Part shown: one piece after another, positions 26,275 through 34,177 of the stretch
Layout of the letters: every line of letters starts with the position of its first letter
Numbering within the stretch: position 1 is the stretch's first letter
Assembly: GCF_017726655.1 (NCBI RefSeq)
Contig: NZ_CP072309.1
Span: forward strand, 1,794,501-1,858,500
Length of the DNA: 64,000 nt
From: Agrobacterium tumefaciens
GTDB lineage: Bacteria > Pseudomonadota > Alphaproteobacteria > Rhizobiales > Rhizobiaceae
Reading direction: 5' to 3'
Made by a program: the position numbers and the translations under genes
Notes under the pieces: model-generated
The model's database searches: none
What the model was told of the DNA's origin: nothing
The model's input: the letters and a program-made list of their open reading frames with translations, nothing else

Positions 26275-27333
26275 TCAGCCCTTGGTCAGAACGCCAAGGC
26301 GCTCTCCGGCATAAACACCCTCGCGAAGCGGCTGCCACCACCATTCATTGTCGAGGTACCATTGCACGGTCTTGCGGATGCCAGTTGCAAAGTTTTCCTG
26401 TGCTTTCCAGCCGAGCTCGGTTTCCAGTTTCGTTGCATCAATGGCGTAGCGCGCATCGTGACCAGGACGATCGGTGACGTATTTGATGAGGTCGGCATAG
26501 GGTTTGGATTGAGGGCGCAGTTCGTCGAGAATGGAGCAGATGCAGTTCACCACATCGATATTCTTCTGCTCGTTTCTGCCGCCCACATTGTACTTCTCGC
26601 CGACAAGACCCTTTTGAACGATGAGCCACAGGGCGCGGGCATGGTCTTCCACATAAAGCCAGTCTCGGATGTTCGCGCCGTTTCCATAGACTGGTAGCGG
26701 TTTGCCATCCAAAGCGTTGAGAATGATCAGTGGAATGAGCTTTTCCGGGAAATGGAATGGTCCATAATTGTTGGAGCAGTTGGAAATGACAACCGGAAGG
26801 CCATAGGTGCGCTGCCAGGCTGTGGCGAGATGATCGCTTGCGGCTTTCGAGGCGGAGTATGGCGATGAAGGATCGTAAGGGGTTGTTTCTTCGAAAAGAC
26901 CCTGATCCCCGAGCGAGCCATAAACCTCATCGGTTGATACATGAAGCATGCGGAAATTCACCTTGGCCTCGCCCTCAAGGCCACTCCAATATTGCCGCGC
27001 CGCCTCCAGCATCGTGAAAGTGCCGTTGATGTTGGTCTGGATGAAATCAGCTGCGCCGGTGATGGAACGGTCGACATGGCTTTCGGCGGCCAGATGCATC
27101 ACGTAATCCGGCTGGAATGTCGTGAATGCGTCATTCATCGCAACCCGGTCACATATGTCGGCCTGAAGGAAGCGGTGATTGGGTGCATTTTCGATTGGCT
27201 TGAGGGACGCCAGATTTCCTGCATATGTCAGTTTGTCGACGGTGAGAACATCCGCGCCGATCTCGCTCACGAGATAACGTACGAGGGCCGAGCCGATAAA
27301 TCCGGCGCCGCCGGTAACTAGAACGCGCATCAT
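26275..27333 (-). CDS. rmlB: dTDP-glucose 4,6-dehydratase
   Basis: The 352-residue enzyme converts dTDP-glucose to dTDP-4-keto-6-deoxyglucose. It shows [19 protein letters not shown] (NAD site), [24 protein letters not shown], the catalytic [10 protein letters not shown] and [18 protein letters not shown]. The length is normal. The start codon overlaps the rmlC stop by one base (TGATG). A second ATG follows directly, so the true start may be one codon later. Confidence 0.95.
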   Translation of the reverse strand: MMRVLVTGGAGFIGSALVRYLVSEIGADVLTVDKLTYAGNLASLKPIENAPNHRFLQADICDRVAMNDAFTTFQPDYVMHLAAESHVDRSITGAADFIQTNINGTFTMLEAARQYWSGLEGEAKVNFRMLHVSTDEVYGSLGDQGLFEETTPYDPSSPYSASKAASDHLATAWQRTYGLPVVISNCSNNYGPFHFPEKLIPLIILNALDGKPLPVYGNGANIRDWLYVEDHARALWLIVQKGLVGEKYNVGGRNEQKNIDVVNCICSILDELRPQSKPYADLIKYVTDRPGHDARYAIDATKLETELGWKAQENFATGIRKTVQWYLDNEWWWQPLREGVYAGERLGVLTKG

Positions 27334-27902
27334 CAGTTTCCAGTGTTTTGGTAAGTAAAATATTCAGGCAATTCCGACAGAAGCGGTTGCTTGCCGTCCT
27401 TCTCGGAGAGGACGTAGCCCTCAAGCTTCGGCCAATTGATACCGATGGCCGGATCATCCCATTTAACGCCGCGGTCATTGGCGGCACTATAGGGCGCCGT
27501 CATTTTGTATGAGATGACCGTGTCGTCAACGAGCGTCATGAAACCGTGGGCAAATCCCGCTGGAACCCATAGCTGTTCGCCATTTTCTGGTGAGAGCTCG
27601 ACAGCCGCCCATTGCCCGAAGGTAGGCGATCCCGTTCTGATATCCACCGCAACATCCAGTAGCCGGCCACGAATGCAGCGAACGAGCTTGCCCTGCGCAA
27701 AAGGCGCTGTCTGAAAATGAAGTCCGCGTACGGTCCCGGCCTGTGCGGACAGGGATTCATTATCCTGCACGAATTCCACATCCGCTATATTTTCGCGAAA
27801 CCATTCCCTCTTGAAAACTTCGCTGAAGTAACCCCTGCTATCGCCGAAACGAGCCGGAGTTATCTTTTTCAAGCCTGGTATCGTTAATGCTTCTAGTTGC
27901 AC
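27333..27902 (-). CDS. rmlC: dTDP-4-dehydrorhamnose 3,5-epimerase
   Basis: This cupin-fold epimerase acts third in the dTDP-L-rhamnose pathway. GTG 27902 (reading [21 protein letters not shown]) gives 189 residues, the usual length, with AGGA nine bases upstream; an in-frame TTG at 27932 would add ten residues. Motifs are [35 protein letters not shown] (catalytic His), GSPTFGQW and [16 protein letters not shown] (catalytic Tyr region downstream in SYKMTAPYS). It is the first gene of the rmlCBDA operon. Confidence 0.93.
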   Translation of the reverse strand: MQLEALTIPGLKKITPARFGDSRGYFSEVFKREWFRENIADVEFVQDNESLSAQAGTVRGLHFQTAPFAQGKLVRCIRGRLLDVAVDIRTGSPTFGQWAAVELSPENGEQLWVPAGFAHGFMTLVDDTVISYKMTAPYSAANDRGVKWDDPAIGINWPKLEGYVLSEKDGKQPLLSELPEYFTYQNTGN

Positions 27903-28011
27903 TATGCGGATCCTGTCTGCTCTGCCTCTCAAGGTGATATGGCTTTATCGGCAGGGACAGTCAATAACGCTTTATTAATCGCCCACACAAGAGCGACGGA
28001 ATCTCCGGTAG

Positions 28012-28245
28012 TCATTGAAGCTTTACGCCCAAATGTGCGGCCATCATCTTCGATTCACGCGTGCCCTTCGCAACTTCACGATCAAAGCACTTCGCGTACT
28101 GCTCGGTGCCCTTCTTGTCACGGCAAGAGCGTTCGGCGTTTCTGTTGACTGCTTTTTTCCAGTCAAATGGTTCTGACTTCACGATCGGTCCTTGTTGGCA
28201 GGCAGTCAGGCACGCGGCCGATAGTGTGATAAGTAAGTACTTCAT
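28012..28245 (-). CDS. Small lipoprotein of unknown function
   Basis: The 77 residues begin MKYLLITLSAACLTACQQGP: a short lipoprotein signal with lipobox LTAC and the acylated Cys at 16. The mature part is charged with two further Cys residues (RSCRDKK, KCFDRE) that could form a disulfide. It should sit in a cell-envelope membrane facing the periplasm. Its ATG overlaps the stop of the upstream membrane-protein gene (ATGA), so the two are likely coupled. No known family was recognised. Confidence 0.65.
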   Translation of the reverse strand: MKYLLITLSAACLTACQQGPIVKSEPFDWKKAVNRNAERSCRDKKGTEQYAKCFDREVAKGTRESKMMAAHLGVKLQ

Positions 28246-28757
28246 GAAATCTCCGACTCTCGCCTGCTGACCACAATGAACTTGATCCAGCTTGTAAACT
28301 TCACGAGCGGATCGGTGATGCTCAAATAGAAGAATGCGACGAGAAGGGTAGACGTCGACGAGTTGCCAAACGGACTGTCATAAAACGTGAGGCCGCGCCT
28401 GCTGTGTCCATCGCCGAATGGAAGAAGTAAGCCAATAAGCATCAGTGGGAAAATCATCGCGTAGACGCCGGAAATTCCCCAGTTAAACGTGTGTTTGGGT
28501 CTGTTCAACTCCAATACAAGCAAGGCGATGAATCTGCAAATCATCAGGAAACTTGCGATGTAGTTGGAAAGTAAAAAGGTATCCCATCCATTGAGACTGC
28601 CAAAGTGGGCTTCGATCTGGCTAATGTAGTACAGATTGACGGGCCATATCAGCCAATAGTCAGCAGCAGCGAAATCGACCACCTTCTTCGCGAGAAAAAG
28701 CGGAGCAACCCATGCCCCGAAAAATGCCGCTGCGAACGTGGTAAGCGACACCGCCAT
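28242..28757 (-). CDS. Integral membrane protein of unknown function
   Basis: ATG 28757 (MAVSLTTFAAAFFGAWVAPL) is used; the frame is open further upstream but that part lacks coding character. The 171 residues show about four hydrophobic segments (SLTTFAAAFFGAWVAPLFL, YWLIWPVNLYYI, ISGVYAMIFPLMLIGLLLPF, STLLVAFFYLSITDPLVKF). It is followed by the overlapping lipoprotein gene. No family was recognised; its place beside phage remnants makes an island origin possible. Confidence 0.5.
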   Translation of the reverse strand: MAVSLTTFAAAFFGAWVAPLFLAKKVVDFAAADYWLIWPVNLYYISQIEAHFGSLNGWDTFLLSNYIASFLMICRFIALLVLELNRPKHTFNWGISGVYAMIFPLMLIGLLLPFGDGHSRRGLTFYDSPFGNSSTSTLLVAFFYLSITDPLVKFTSWIKFIVVSRRESEIS

Positions 28758-28915
28758 AAACCTAGTCTCAAAATCCAAGACAGACTTTTCAATCACCACT
28801 GCGCGGTTCCCATCGCACTTGCTGAATTCATGGCACGTATAAGGCTCGGGCGCTATTGCGAAATGAAATCCCCCAGCAGTAGCGGGATTATGCTCAACTC
28901 TAAGTCTGTGTCTAG

Positions 28916-28935
28916 GCCACCTGAGGTGGCTTTTT
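28916..28935 (+). terminator. Intrinsic terminator
   Basis: A perfect stem GCCACC-TGA-GGTGGC (28916-28930) is followed by five T residues. It points along the plus strand but no gene lies directly upstream on that strand, suggesting that the gene it served was lost when the prophage decayed. Confidence 0.6.
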
Positions 28936-28960
28936 GGTGCCAGATCCCCACGAGAAATCA

Positions 28961-29506
28961 ATGAGAAACATCTCAGCAGAAAACCTTGCTGCGCTTGAGG
29001 CGCGGCAGCTGGTGGCGCGCGACTTCCTCTGGTTTGTTGCGCGCGATCGAGCGACTGGTGCGCCGGTCACCGATGGCATGTGGTCTGACGTCGGAAACGT
29101 GTCTGCGGCCATCGTGCATCCGGACACAGGTTTGCCGGTCACGCGTGACTGGTACGGTTCGGGAACGCTGGTGCAGATCGATGACATTCCGCTCGTCGCT
29201 AACCTCTCGGTCCAGAACGTCAATAGCCTTCTAGCGCAGTCTCTTGCAGGCCATCCGAAAGACCAGACGTTCTCTGTCAACGGCACGCTGCAAGGCGGCG
29301 GCGATGTTCCGCGCTCCTTCATCCTGGGTCGCATCGCTACCGCTGGCTCTCTCGTGTTCGTCAACACGTGGGGGCAGGACGGGGATACGCCGAACGCCTA
29401 TCTGACGCAGGTTATCGCGCTGTCGGACCTGCCGGTGCGCGGCCTGGCCGAGGTCTGGGTCAATGGCGAGTTCGTAACGTTCGGCGGCCTGACGGATCGC
29501 GGCTAG
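28961..29506 (+). pseudogene. Phage tail gene remnant: two tail proteins fused by deletion
   Basis: The frame from ATG 28961 (MRNISAENLAALEARQLVAR) first resembles the N-terminus of a phage tail-tip protein (DFLWFVARDRATGAPVTDG, SDVGNVSAAIVHPDTGLPV). After about residue 87 (NLSVQNV) it changes to a stretch like the middle of a large phage host-specificity/tail-fibre protein (SFILGRIATAGSLVFVNTWG, DTPNAYLTQVIALSDLP). It then stops at 29506. In intact phages these belong to separate larger genes, so an in-frame deletion seems to have joined them. The reading of the two parents is from memory of such proteins and should be tested by search. Confidence 0.6.
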
Positions 29507-29665
29507 GCTCAGCCGCAAGCTCAGGCTTGCTTGCTTTCGTGGCTGGCCTCCCTTGGGGGTGGATCGTCGCTGGCGTCGCTGTGGTTGCTGTTGCCTATGT
29601 CGCTTACCGCATCGCGATGTCGTCGCTCGCAGATGGAATAGCTGGCGCGGCAAGGAGGTGGTGGT

Positions 29666-29905
29666 TTGATCCTCTTGTGGGCAAAACTCAAAGGCTACCT
29701 AGCCGCAATCGGTACGGCGCTCGCGATCCTCGCGGGCGTCTTTTTGTATGGCCAGAGGGCAGGGCGCTCCGCGGCAAAAGACGAACAGGCCGCAGCAAAT
29801 GCCAAGGCCACCAAGAAGGCCGAGGATGTCGAAAATGAAATCAGGAATTTGGATGACGCTGGCGTTGATGACGCTCTTAGCAAGTGGATGCGCGACAAGC
29901 GGTAA
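29666..29905 (+). CDS. Rz-like inner-membrane spanin subunit
   Basis: The 79-residue protein reads MILLWAKLKGYLAAIGTALA with one N-terminal membrane segment, then a charged helical region (SAAKDEQAAANAKATKKAED). This is the layout of phage i-spanins, which help disrupt the outer membrane at lysis. The start is TTG at 29666, eight bases after a very strong ribosome site AAGGAGG (29652-29658). A second gene in another frame begins inside it at 29835 and encodes a lipoprotein, the classic nested Rz/Rz1 arrangement. The 160 bases before it encode a hydrophobic stretch in a different frame without a clear start, perhaps the end of a lost holin or tail gene. Confidence 0.65.
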   Translation: MILLWAKLKGYLAAIGTALAILAGVFLYGQRAGRSAAKDEQAAANAKATKKAEDVENEIRNLDDAGVDDALSKWMRDKR

Positions 29906-30026
29906 CTACTGCGACATCGCGCGCCCGGCGCGTCCTTCTGTCGATGACCAGATGACGCCGCAATCGAAGCGGCAAATCCTTACTGAGAATGAGAAGCTGC
30001 AGAAGCTGTGCGGGGTAAAGCCATGA
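29835..30026 (+). CDS. Rz1-like outer-membrane lipoprotein spanin, nested in the Rz-like gene
   Basis: The 63 residues begin MKSGIWMTLALMTLLASGCA: a lipoprotein signal with lipobox LASGC. A short Pro-containing linker (ARPARPSVDDQMTPQS) and a short helix follow. It overlaps the Rz-like gene by 71 bases in a different frame. Small size, lipobox and overlap together match phage o-spanins, which bridge to the i-spanin across the periplasm. The name rests on layout, as spanins share little sequence. Confidence 0.6.
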   Translation: MKSGIWMTLALMTLLASGCATSGNYCDIARPARPSVDDQMTPQSKRQILTENEKLQKLCGVKP

Positions 30027-30082
30027 CGGTTGTGAAAGCCCGGACCGTGAGGAGACGGTGCCTTAAACCTGCATCGTGGCGT

Positions 30083-30289
30083 TCACGCGCGGCAGAGAGA
30101 CTTTCTGAGCTTCTCGATACCCTGCTCAGCTTTTTTTATCCCAGCCAAGAGTTGCTCGCTCTTCATCGAGACATGCGTGCCGCACGCCTCGCAAAGAAAA
30201 TCATCGTTAGCCTTTATCCAGGCTATCGTTTTCTCAGCCCTATGGGCGCATTTGGGGCACGGCAGCCCGACTTGTTGCGTTTCGAACAT
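30083..30289 (-). CDS. Small zinc-ribbon protein
   Basis: The 68-residue protein starts MFETQQVGLPCPKCAHRAEK and has two Cys pairs, CPKC (11-14) and CEAC (33-36), as in a rubredoxin-like zinc ribbon. A helical tail with Lys and Gln follows. It is read opposite to the surrounding phage-derived genes. Such small ribbons occur in many rhizobial genomes; the function is not known. No neighbour suggests a partner. Confidence 0.55.
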   Translation of the reverse strand: MFETQQVGLPCPKCAHRAEKTIAWIKANDDFLCEACGTHVSMKSEQLLAGIKKAEQGIEKLRKSLCRA

Positions 30290-30342
30290 TCATTTCACCG
30301 GATTAGATTCTCTAATTGAATCACAATGCAAGGAGGTTCGCA

Positions 30343-30663
30343 ATGACTGGCGCCGAGATCATGGGCGCCGTCGGTTTCTTCGTGCTGGTTTTCGGCTTTA
30401 TCTTCGGTCTGTGGAAATACGTTGACGCGAAGATCAGCGCGGCAAAGACGGAGGCGTCTGCAGCGGCGTCGGTGGCCTCAGCGATGGCGTCGCTAGCTCG
30501 GGAGGAGCTCGCGGCTCACCGCCTCCATGTGGCCGAAACCTATGTCTCCAAATCCGGCCTTCGCGAGCAGACGGAGCAGATCATGTGCGCTATTGGCGCC
30601 GTGAAGGATGCGGTCGACAAAATGACTTTGCGTGTCGATCGCATCGTTGAAAATCAGTCTTAG
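30343..30663 (+). CDS. Phage-type small membrane protein with coiled coil
   Basis: ATG 30343 (MTGAEIMGAVGFFVLVFGFI) follows a strong AAGGAGG at 30330-30336. The 106 residues have one N-terminal membrane helix (IMGAVGFFVLVFGFIFGLW) and then a long Ala-rich helix (KISAAKTEASAAASVASAMA) ending in DAVDKMTLRVDRIVENQS. This layout is common in rhizobial prophage lysis or packaging regions, but no function can be given. A bidirectional terminator follows. Confidence 0.6.
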   Translation: MTGAEIMGAVGFFVLVFGFIFGLWKYVDAKISAAKTEASAAASVASAMASLAREELAAHRLHVAETYVSKSGLREQTEQIMCAIGAVKDAVDKMTLRVDRIVENQS

Positions 30664-30692
30664 CCAAGGATGACGAGGTAGGGGTAAAAACA

Positions 30693-30720
30693 AAAAGCCC
30701 GACACTAAGGCCGGGCTTTT
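30693..30720. terminator. Bidirectional intrinsic terminator
   Basis: AAAAAGCCCG, a short loop, then CCGGGCTTTT form a stem with A and T runs on both sides. It lies between the phage-type gene (plus strand) and the outer-membrane protein gene (minus strand) that converge here, and can serve both. Confidence 0.8.
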
Positions 30721-30741
30721 CATGCTTATAGCGAATAGCTA

Positions 30742-31404
30742 TCAGAACTTTACACCGAGGCCGACGCGGATCGCGTGCTGATCGATATCAGAGGTGATGG
30801 TGCCGCCACCTGTGCCGCCGAAATCGAACGTCTTGTCGCCGAAGTCGGTGTAGCGATATTCCAGACGGGCGAATACGTTGTCCGTGAAGGCGTAATCCAG
30901 GCCAACGCCGAGGGTGTAGCCGTTGAAGGTTTCTTTTTCTTCGCCGAAGCCAGCTACGTCCGCATAGCCGCGAGCATAAGCCCAGCCGGCAGTACCGTAC
31001 ACGAGAGCGCGGTCAAAGGCGTAGCCAACGCGGCCACGAACCGAACCCTGCCAGTCGAAACCGTAGGTCAGTGCGCCGTCGAACGCAGTGTTGTCCGCCC
31101 AGTTCTTATCGAAATCAGCTTCAAGACCGACTACCCAGCTGTTGCCGAAGTCATAGTTGTAACCAACGAAGCCGCCGAGGATACCGCCGTCAAAATCCTC
31201 CGAGAAGCTACCTGCGGTGCCGCTGATTTCGATGTCCTGGTTGTTCCAGTTGTAGCCACCCTGAACACCGATGGTGAAGCCAGTCCAGCTGAATGCTGGT
31301 GCCACATCAGCAACAGGCGCTGCGGGTACTTCAGAGACCGCGTCAGCAGCCATAGCGGTGGACGCTGCCAAAACAAAAGCCAGGGTCGCGAATGTCTTTT
31401 TCAT
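30742..31404 (-). CDS. Outer-membrane beta-barrel protein, Omp25/Omp31 (RopB) type
   Basis: The 220-residue protein has a clear signal peptide (MKKTFATLAFVLAASTAMAA, cleavage near AMA-AD). The mature part starts with a Pro/Val-rich linker, then FSWTGFTIGVQGGYNW, and alternating strands ending in HAIRVGLGVKF with a terminal Phe. The WTG-x-Y/I-xG-x-x-GGY motif and terminal VGLGVKF are typical of Brucella and rhizobial small surface proteins that stabilise the outer membrane. It has its own upstream region and a terminator after the stop. It appears to be an ordinary chromosomal gene between prophage pieces. Confidence 0.88.
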   Translation of the reverse strand: MKKTFATLAFVLAASTAMAADAVSEVPAAPVADVAPAFSWTGFTIGVQGGYNWNNQDIEISGTAGSFSEDFDGGILGGFVGYNYDFGNSWVVGLEADFDKNWADNTAFDGALTYGFDWQGSVRGRVGYAFDRALVYGTAGWAYARGYADVAGFGEEKETFNGYTLGVGLDYAFTDNVFARLEYRYTDFGDKTFDFGGTGGGTITSDIDQHAIRVGLGVKF

Positions 31405-31588
31405 GGTCTGAACTCCTAAATTTGAGTATCAACTAAATAACAATTCTCCGAAAAATGCTGTAGCACATGGGCAACACCCGCAACCCAAGCGTATCCGGGG
31501 CGGGATGTTGCTGCTCAAGGGTGTCGAATTCACGCGGCTGTGTATCAATTTCATCTGTAAGTTTGACGCTTCGGTGTTATTCCGCCCC

Positions 31589-31969
31589 ATGAGCGAATTC
31601 AGAATAGAGCCGATCACGATCAATTGGGGTAATTTTGAAACCCTTGAAACCGTCACCGACCTCGCGCGGGTTCTCCTTCACAGATGGCCCGGAAGCACAG
31701 AGGCGCAGGCGTACGTTACCGCTCTCATGGTCTGCTCTGCTGTTCTGGAGAATGGCTTGGACGACAGGCCTGAAGATGCGCGCCTCGCTTTTGTTGAAGC
31801 TCCTTATAGGGCCGGTCTGTCGGTTACCGTTGCGTCAACCAAGACTGCTTTATCTCCAGAGACCGTGACCCCAAGCCAACGTACCGACATTTGCTTTACC
31901 CTCTACCCTCTTCAGACAGCCGCTCAATCGGCTACTGGTCAATTCCCGAAATTCCATCATGTTTCATAG
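31589..31969 (+). CDS. DUF982 domain protein
   Basis: The start is placed at ATG 31589 (MSEFRIEPITINWGNFETLE); upstream codons look non-coding. Residues 1-80 fit DUF982, a small family confined mostly to rhizobia: INWGNFETLETVTDLARVLL, HRWPGSTEAQAYVTALMVCS and DARLAFVEAPYRAGLSV. The 126 residues exceed the usual size; the last 45 do not match the domain, so the natural stop may have been lost. The function of DUF982 is unknown. Confidence 0.6.
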   Translation: MSEFRIEPITINWGNFETLETVTDLARVLLHRWPGSTEAQAYVTALMVCSAVLENGLDDRPEDARLAFVEAPYRAGLSVTVASTKTALSPETVTPSQRTDICFTLYPLQTAAQSATGQFPKFHHVS

Positions 31970-32030
31970 TTGAAAACTTGATAGCGATTCGAGTATCTCT
32001 CCTAAAAGTTGAGTATCGGTTAGTGCTCAC

Positions 32031-32297
32031 TCAACGCTTCGTGGTCTGGTCCCGTTTCATCTCGGCATCGCTGCCATTTATGATCCTCAATGTCTCATCG
32101 GCGGCCTTGCTGGCTTCCGCGGCCGCTGCGCTCACCCTAGCTTCAGCCTCGGCTTGTTCTGCCTGCGTCCGTGTCGGGTGATCACCTTGCGCTCGTTCCC
32201 CGATGGTAAACCACTGATCTACCGTCAGCAGGCCAATGAAAATAACGATGGCCACAACCGCAAAAAGTCCGCAGATGAAACGTGCCAAGGTCATCAT
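32031..32297 (-). CDS. Small membrane-anchored helical protein
   Basis: The 88 residues read MMTLARFICGLFAVVAIVIF with one N-terminal membrane segment, then a long Ala/Glu-rich helix (RTQAEQAEAEARVSAAAAEA). It resembles phage or island-borne accessory membrane proteins in layout only. No family was recognised. Coding probability is supported by the membrane segment and the regular amphipathic helix. Confidence 0.45.
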   Translation of the reverse strand: MMTLARFICGLFAVVAIVIFIGLLTVDQWFTIGERAQGDHPTRTQAEQAEAEARVSAAAAEASKAADETLRIINGSDAEMKRDQTTKR

Positions 32298-32333
32298 CTA
32301 TGGCTGCCGCTCGCTGAGCCAAGGGCGCCTCCG

Positions 32334-32819
32334 CTATAGAAGTCGATCATAACCTATTCCCCGCAGTGGTTTTGGGAACCCCTCATCGACCTGTTCCCAA
32401 AGGCGAGTTCGCTGGCATTCGTTGATATGAAACGCTTCGGATGCGTTAACGACATCGTCTTTTATGTACGCGCAGAATGCACTCCATTCCGAACCCATAG
32501 GGATACCGTAGAAGTAATCGGTAACGGTTTGAGGCGGCCCGCATTTAACGTATCGCAAATCGTCGTCCGTTAATTTCTTGGTTGTAATCAGTCTATTCAG
32601 ATACGCGCGCTTTGCTGCATCAAAAACCTGCGTCTCATCGATCCGGCTTATGCAGCCATAGGCCATTACTGCCCCGGTCGACACCACGGCGGCCACATAA
32701 ATGGCGAAGCCCACAACGATATTCCGGATCCATCTGGCGATTAATGCCACTTTAGATTTCCTTTTGCGTATGAGATGTCGCTGAAGCCGTGATTTTTTTT
32801 GTGACGTAGAATGTGACAT
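32334..32819 (-). CDS. Single-span membrane protein of unknown function
   Basis: ATG 32819 (MSHSTSQKKSRLQRHLIRKR) is used; eleven more codons are open upstream. The 161 residues start with a strongly basic segment, then one membrane helix (NIVVGFAIYVAAVVSTGAVM), and a soluble C-terminal part with three cysteines that should face the periplasm. No family was recognised. It lies between the small membrane protein gene and the integrase gene on the same strand, within the presumed island. Confidence 0.45.
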   Translation of the reverse strand: MSHSTSQKKSRLQRHLIRKRKSKVALIARWIRNIVVGFAIYVAAVVSTGAVMAYGCISRIDETQVFDAAKRAYLNRLITTKKLTDDDLRYVKCGPPQTVTDYFYGIPMGSEWSAFCAYIKDDVVNASEAFHINECQRTRLWEQVDEGFPKPLRGIGYDRLL

Positions 32820-33024
32820 ACATTGCCTAACTCGGAGCCTGCCGCAACTCAATCGGAGCGAGATTTTCTCGTTGCTTTACACGCCGAGTATGCCAGTCTC
32901 GTGCAAACAATAGGGGGGGGCGAGCGGATGGGTGTACTAAAGGCGATAGCCAAGATCTATCTAGGCTACACATTGTCAGCGGTAGTAGCGGGTGTCTTGA
33001 GCGTCGTTGGCCTGGGCTTTTTCT

Positions 33025-33939
33025 CTAATCAGGCCAGAGCGAGCTTTGGAGAGCTCGTGTACGTGACGTTGATGACTGCAGCTGCGAGCCCGTAACTGCA
33101 GCGATCTCTGGCATGGTGCAGCCAGCCAACGCCATCCTTGTGATCGCCGTTCCACGAAGGTCATGGAACGTGAGGTCAACGACGCCAGCCTTCGCACAAC
33201 ATTTCCTCCACGAGGTGTTGAAGCCATCGCTTGTCCAGGCCCCGCCGCGGCTGTTTTTAAGGATGGTGCCATTGCCTATCTCAGTGCTTAGGACGCTAGC
33301 CAGTGATCCCATAGGCACCAAGACGCGCGCCTTCGTTTTGGACTGAGAGAACCGCAAATTGGAACCGTCAAAATCGTTCCAGGAGAGCCGCAGAAGGTCT
33401 CCTTTGCGCTGGCCGGTCCACAGGGCCAACTGAATGGCTAAACGCATGTGTGGAGGCGCAACGGCCTCAAACGCGGCCACGTCGGTGTCACTCCACGTCC
33501 GATCGCGTCTCTTCGATCGGTACAGTCGTCCGCCTCTCTCGGCGATGTTGACCGAAATTATTCCCCGGTCTTTCGCAAACGACAGGACACGAACCAAGAC
33601 CATCCATGCGAAGTCTGCGCTGCGAGGCTTGTCGGCCATGCCGTCACGCCACTCCTTAAACTTGCCGCGCGTCGCAGGTTTTTGGAGTTCATCAAGGGAA
33701 AGGCGGCCGAACTCCATCCGGATCTTGTCAAGGTATCGATCGTATTCTTGACGGGTGACAGCCTTGGTGTGGCGGAAATCTGAAGAGCCGCGATATAGCG
33801 TTATGAGCGTCGACAAATTAGTGGGTGAGGGCGCTCGGCGCCGCTCGTGAGCCTGCCTAAATGCGCCATCAAGAAGTGGATCGCCCGGCTGAATTGGCTC
33901 GCCCTTGTCGTTCTTGAGCAGAGGGCCGACGAACAACAC
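33025..33939 (-). CDS. Tyrosine recombinase/integrase, C-terminus disturbed
   Basis: The 304-residue frame contains an N-terminal SAM-like region (YDRYLDKIRMEFGRLSLDEL) and the catalytic domain: ALWTGQRKGDLLRLSW (first Arg), KTKARVLVPMGSL, and the H-x-x-R box FHDLRGTAITRMALAGCTMP. The usual next motif is ITGHS followed by the catalytic Tyr. Here EIAAVTG is followed by SQLQSSTSRTRALQ, which does not match, while the neighbouring frame reads AAAVINVTYTSSPKLALA, closer to the expected tail. A frameshift near 33085 is therefore likely and the enzyme is probably inactive. The start is also uncertain. It is likely the integrase of the decayed prophage at 28.9-30.7 kb. Confidence 0.7.
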   Translation of the reverse strand: MLFVGPLLKNDKGEPIQPGDPLLDGAFRQAHERRRAPSPTNLSTLITLYRGSSDFRHTKAVTRQEYDRYLDKIRMEFGRLSLDELQKPATRGKFKEWRDGMADKPRSADFAWMVLVRVLSFAKDRGIISVNIAERGGRLYRSKRRDRTWSDTDVAAFEAVAPPHMRLAIQLALWTGQRKGDLLRLSWNDFDGSNLRFSQSKTKARVLVPMGSLASVLSTEIGNGTILKNSRGGAWTSDGFNTSWRKCCAKAGVVDLTFHDLRGTAITRMALAGCTMPEIAAVTGSQLQSSTSRTRALQSSLWPD

Positions 33940-34177
33940 GAAGACAGCCTGTTGGTCGTGGCGTGTTTTTCACGTATAGCGAGTGATCTGCTGTCACAAG
34001 AAGTTCGCTGAATCCAGATCCGAGGCGCGGCCTGATCGCTCCTCGGCTTCGTCAGCTGTTTCAGCGCCCCAAGAGTACTATCGAGGCGGACTGCCGAGAG
34101 GAAACGAATCTTTGTTTAATAGCCGTCCCGTCGATCGGCGCCGCGCAGAGGTGGATATTGCCGAAAAAAAACCAGTC

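Noticed and set aside
29368..29838. Plus-strand frame with a hydrophobic stretch (SGLLAFVAGLPWGWIVAG)
   Set aside because: The N-terminal part is a shadow of the tail remnant and the C-terminal part a shadow of the Rz-like gene. Only about 40 residues in the middle look real, without a start; possibly the end of a lost gene.
32823..33095. Plus-strand frame of 90 codons with one hydrophobic segment
   Set aside because: Overlaps the integrase 3' end and the start of the divergent membrane-protein gene, uses TTG, and contains a run of eight G bases; support is too weak.
33940..34177. Possible tRNA or attachment site between integrase and helicase
   Set aside because: No cloverleaf or tRNA 3' end could be seen, and no direct repeat with the other side of the island was found.
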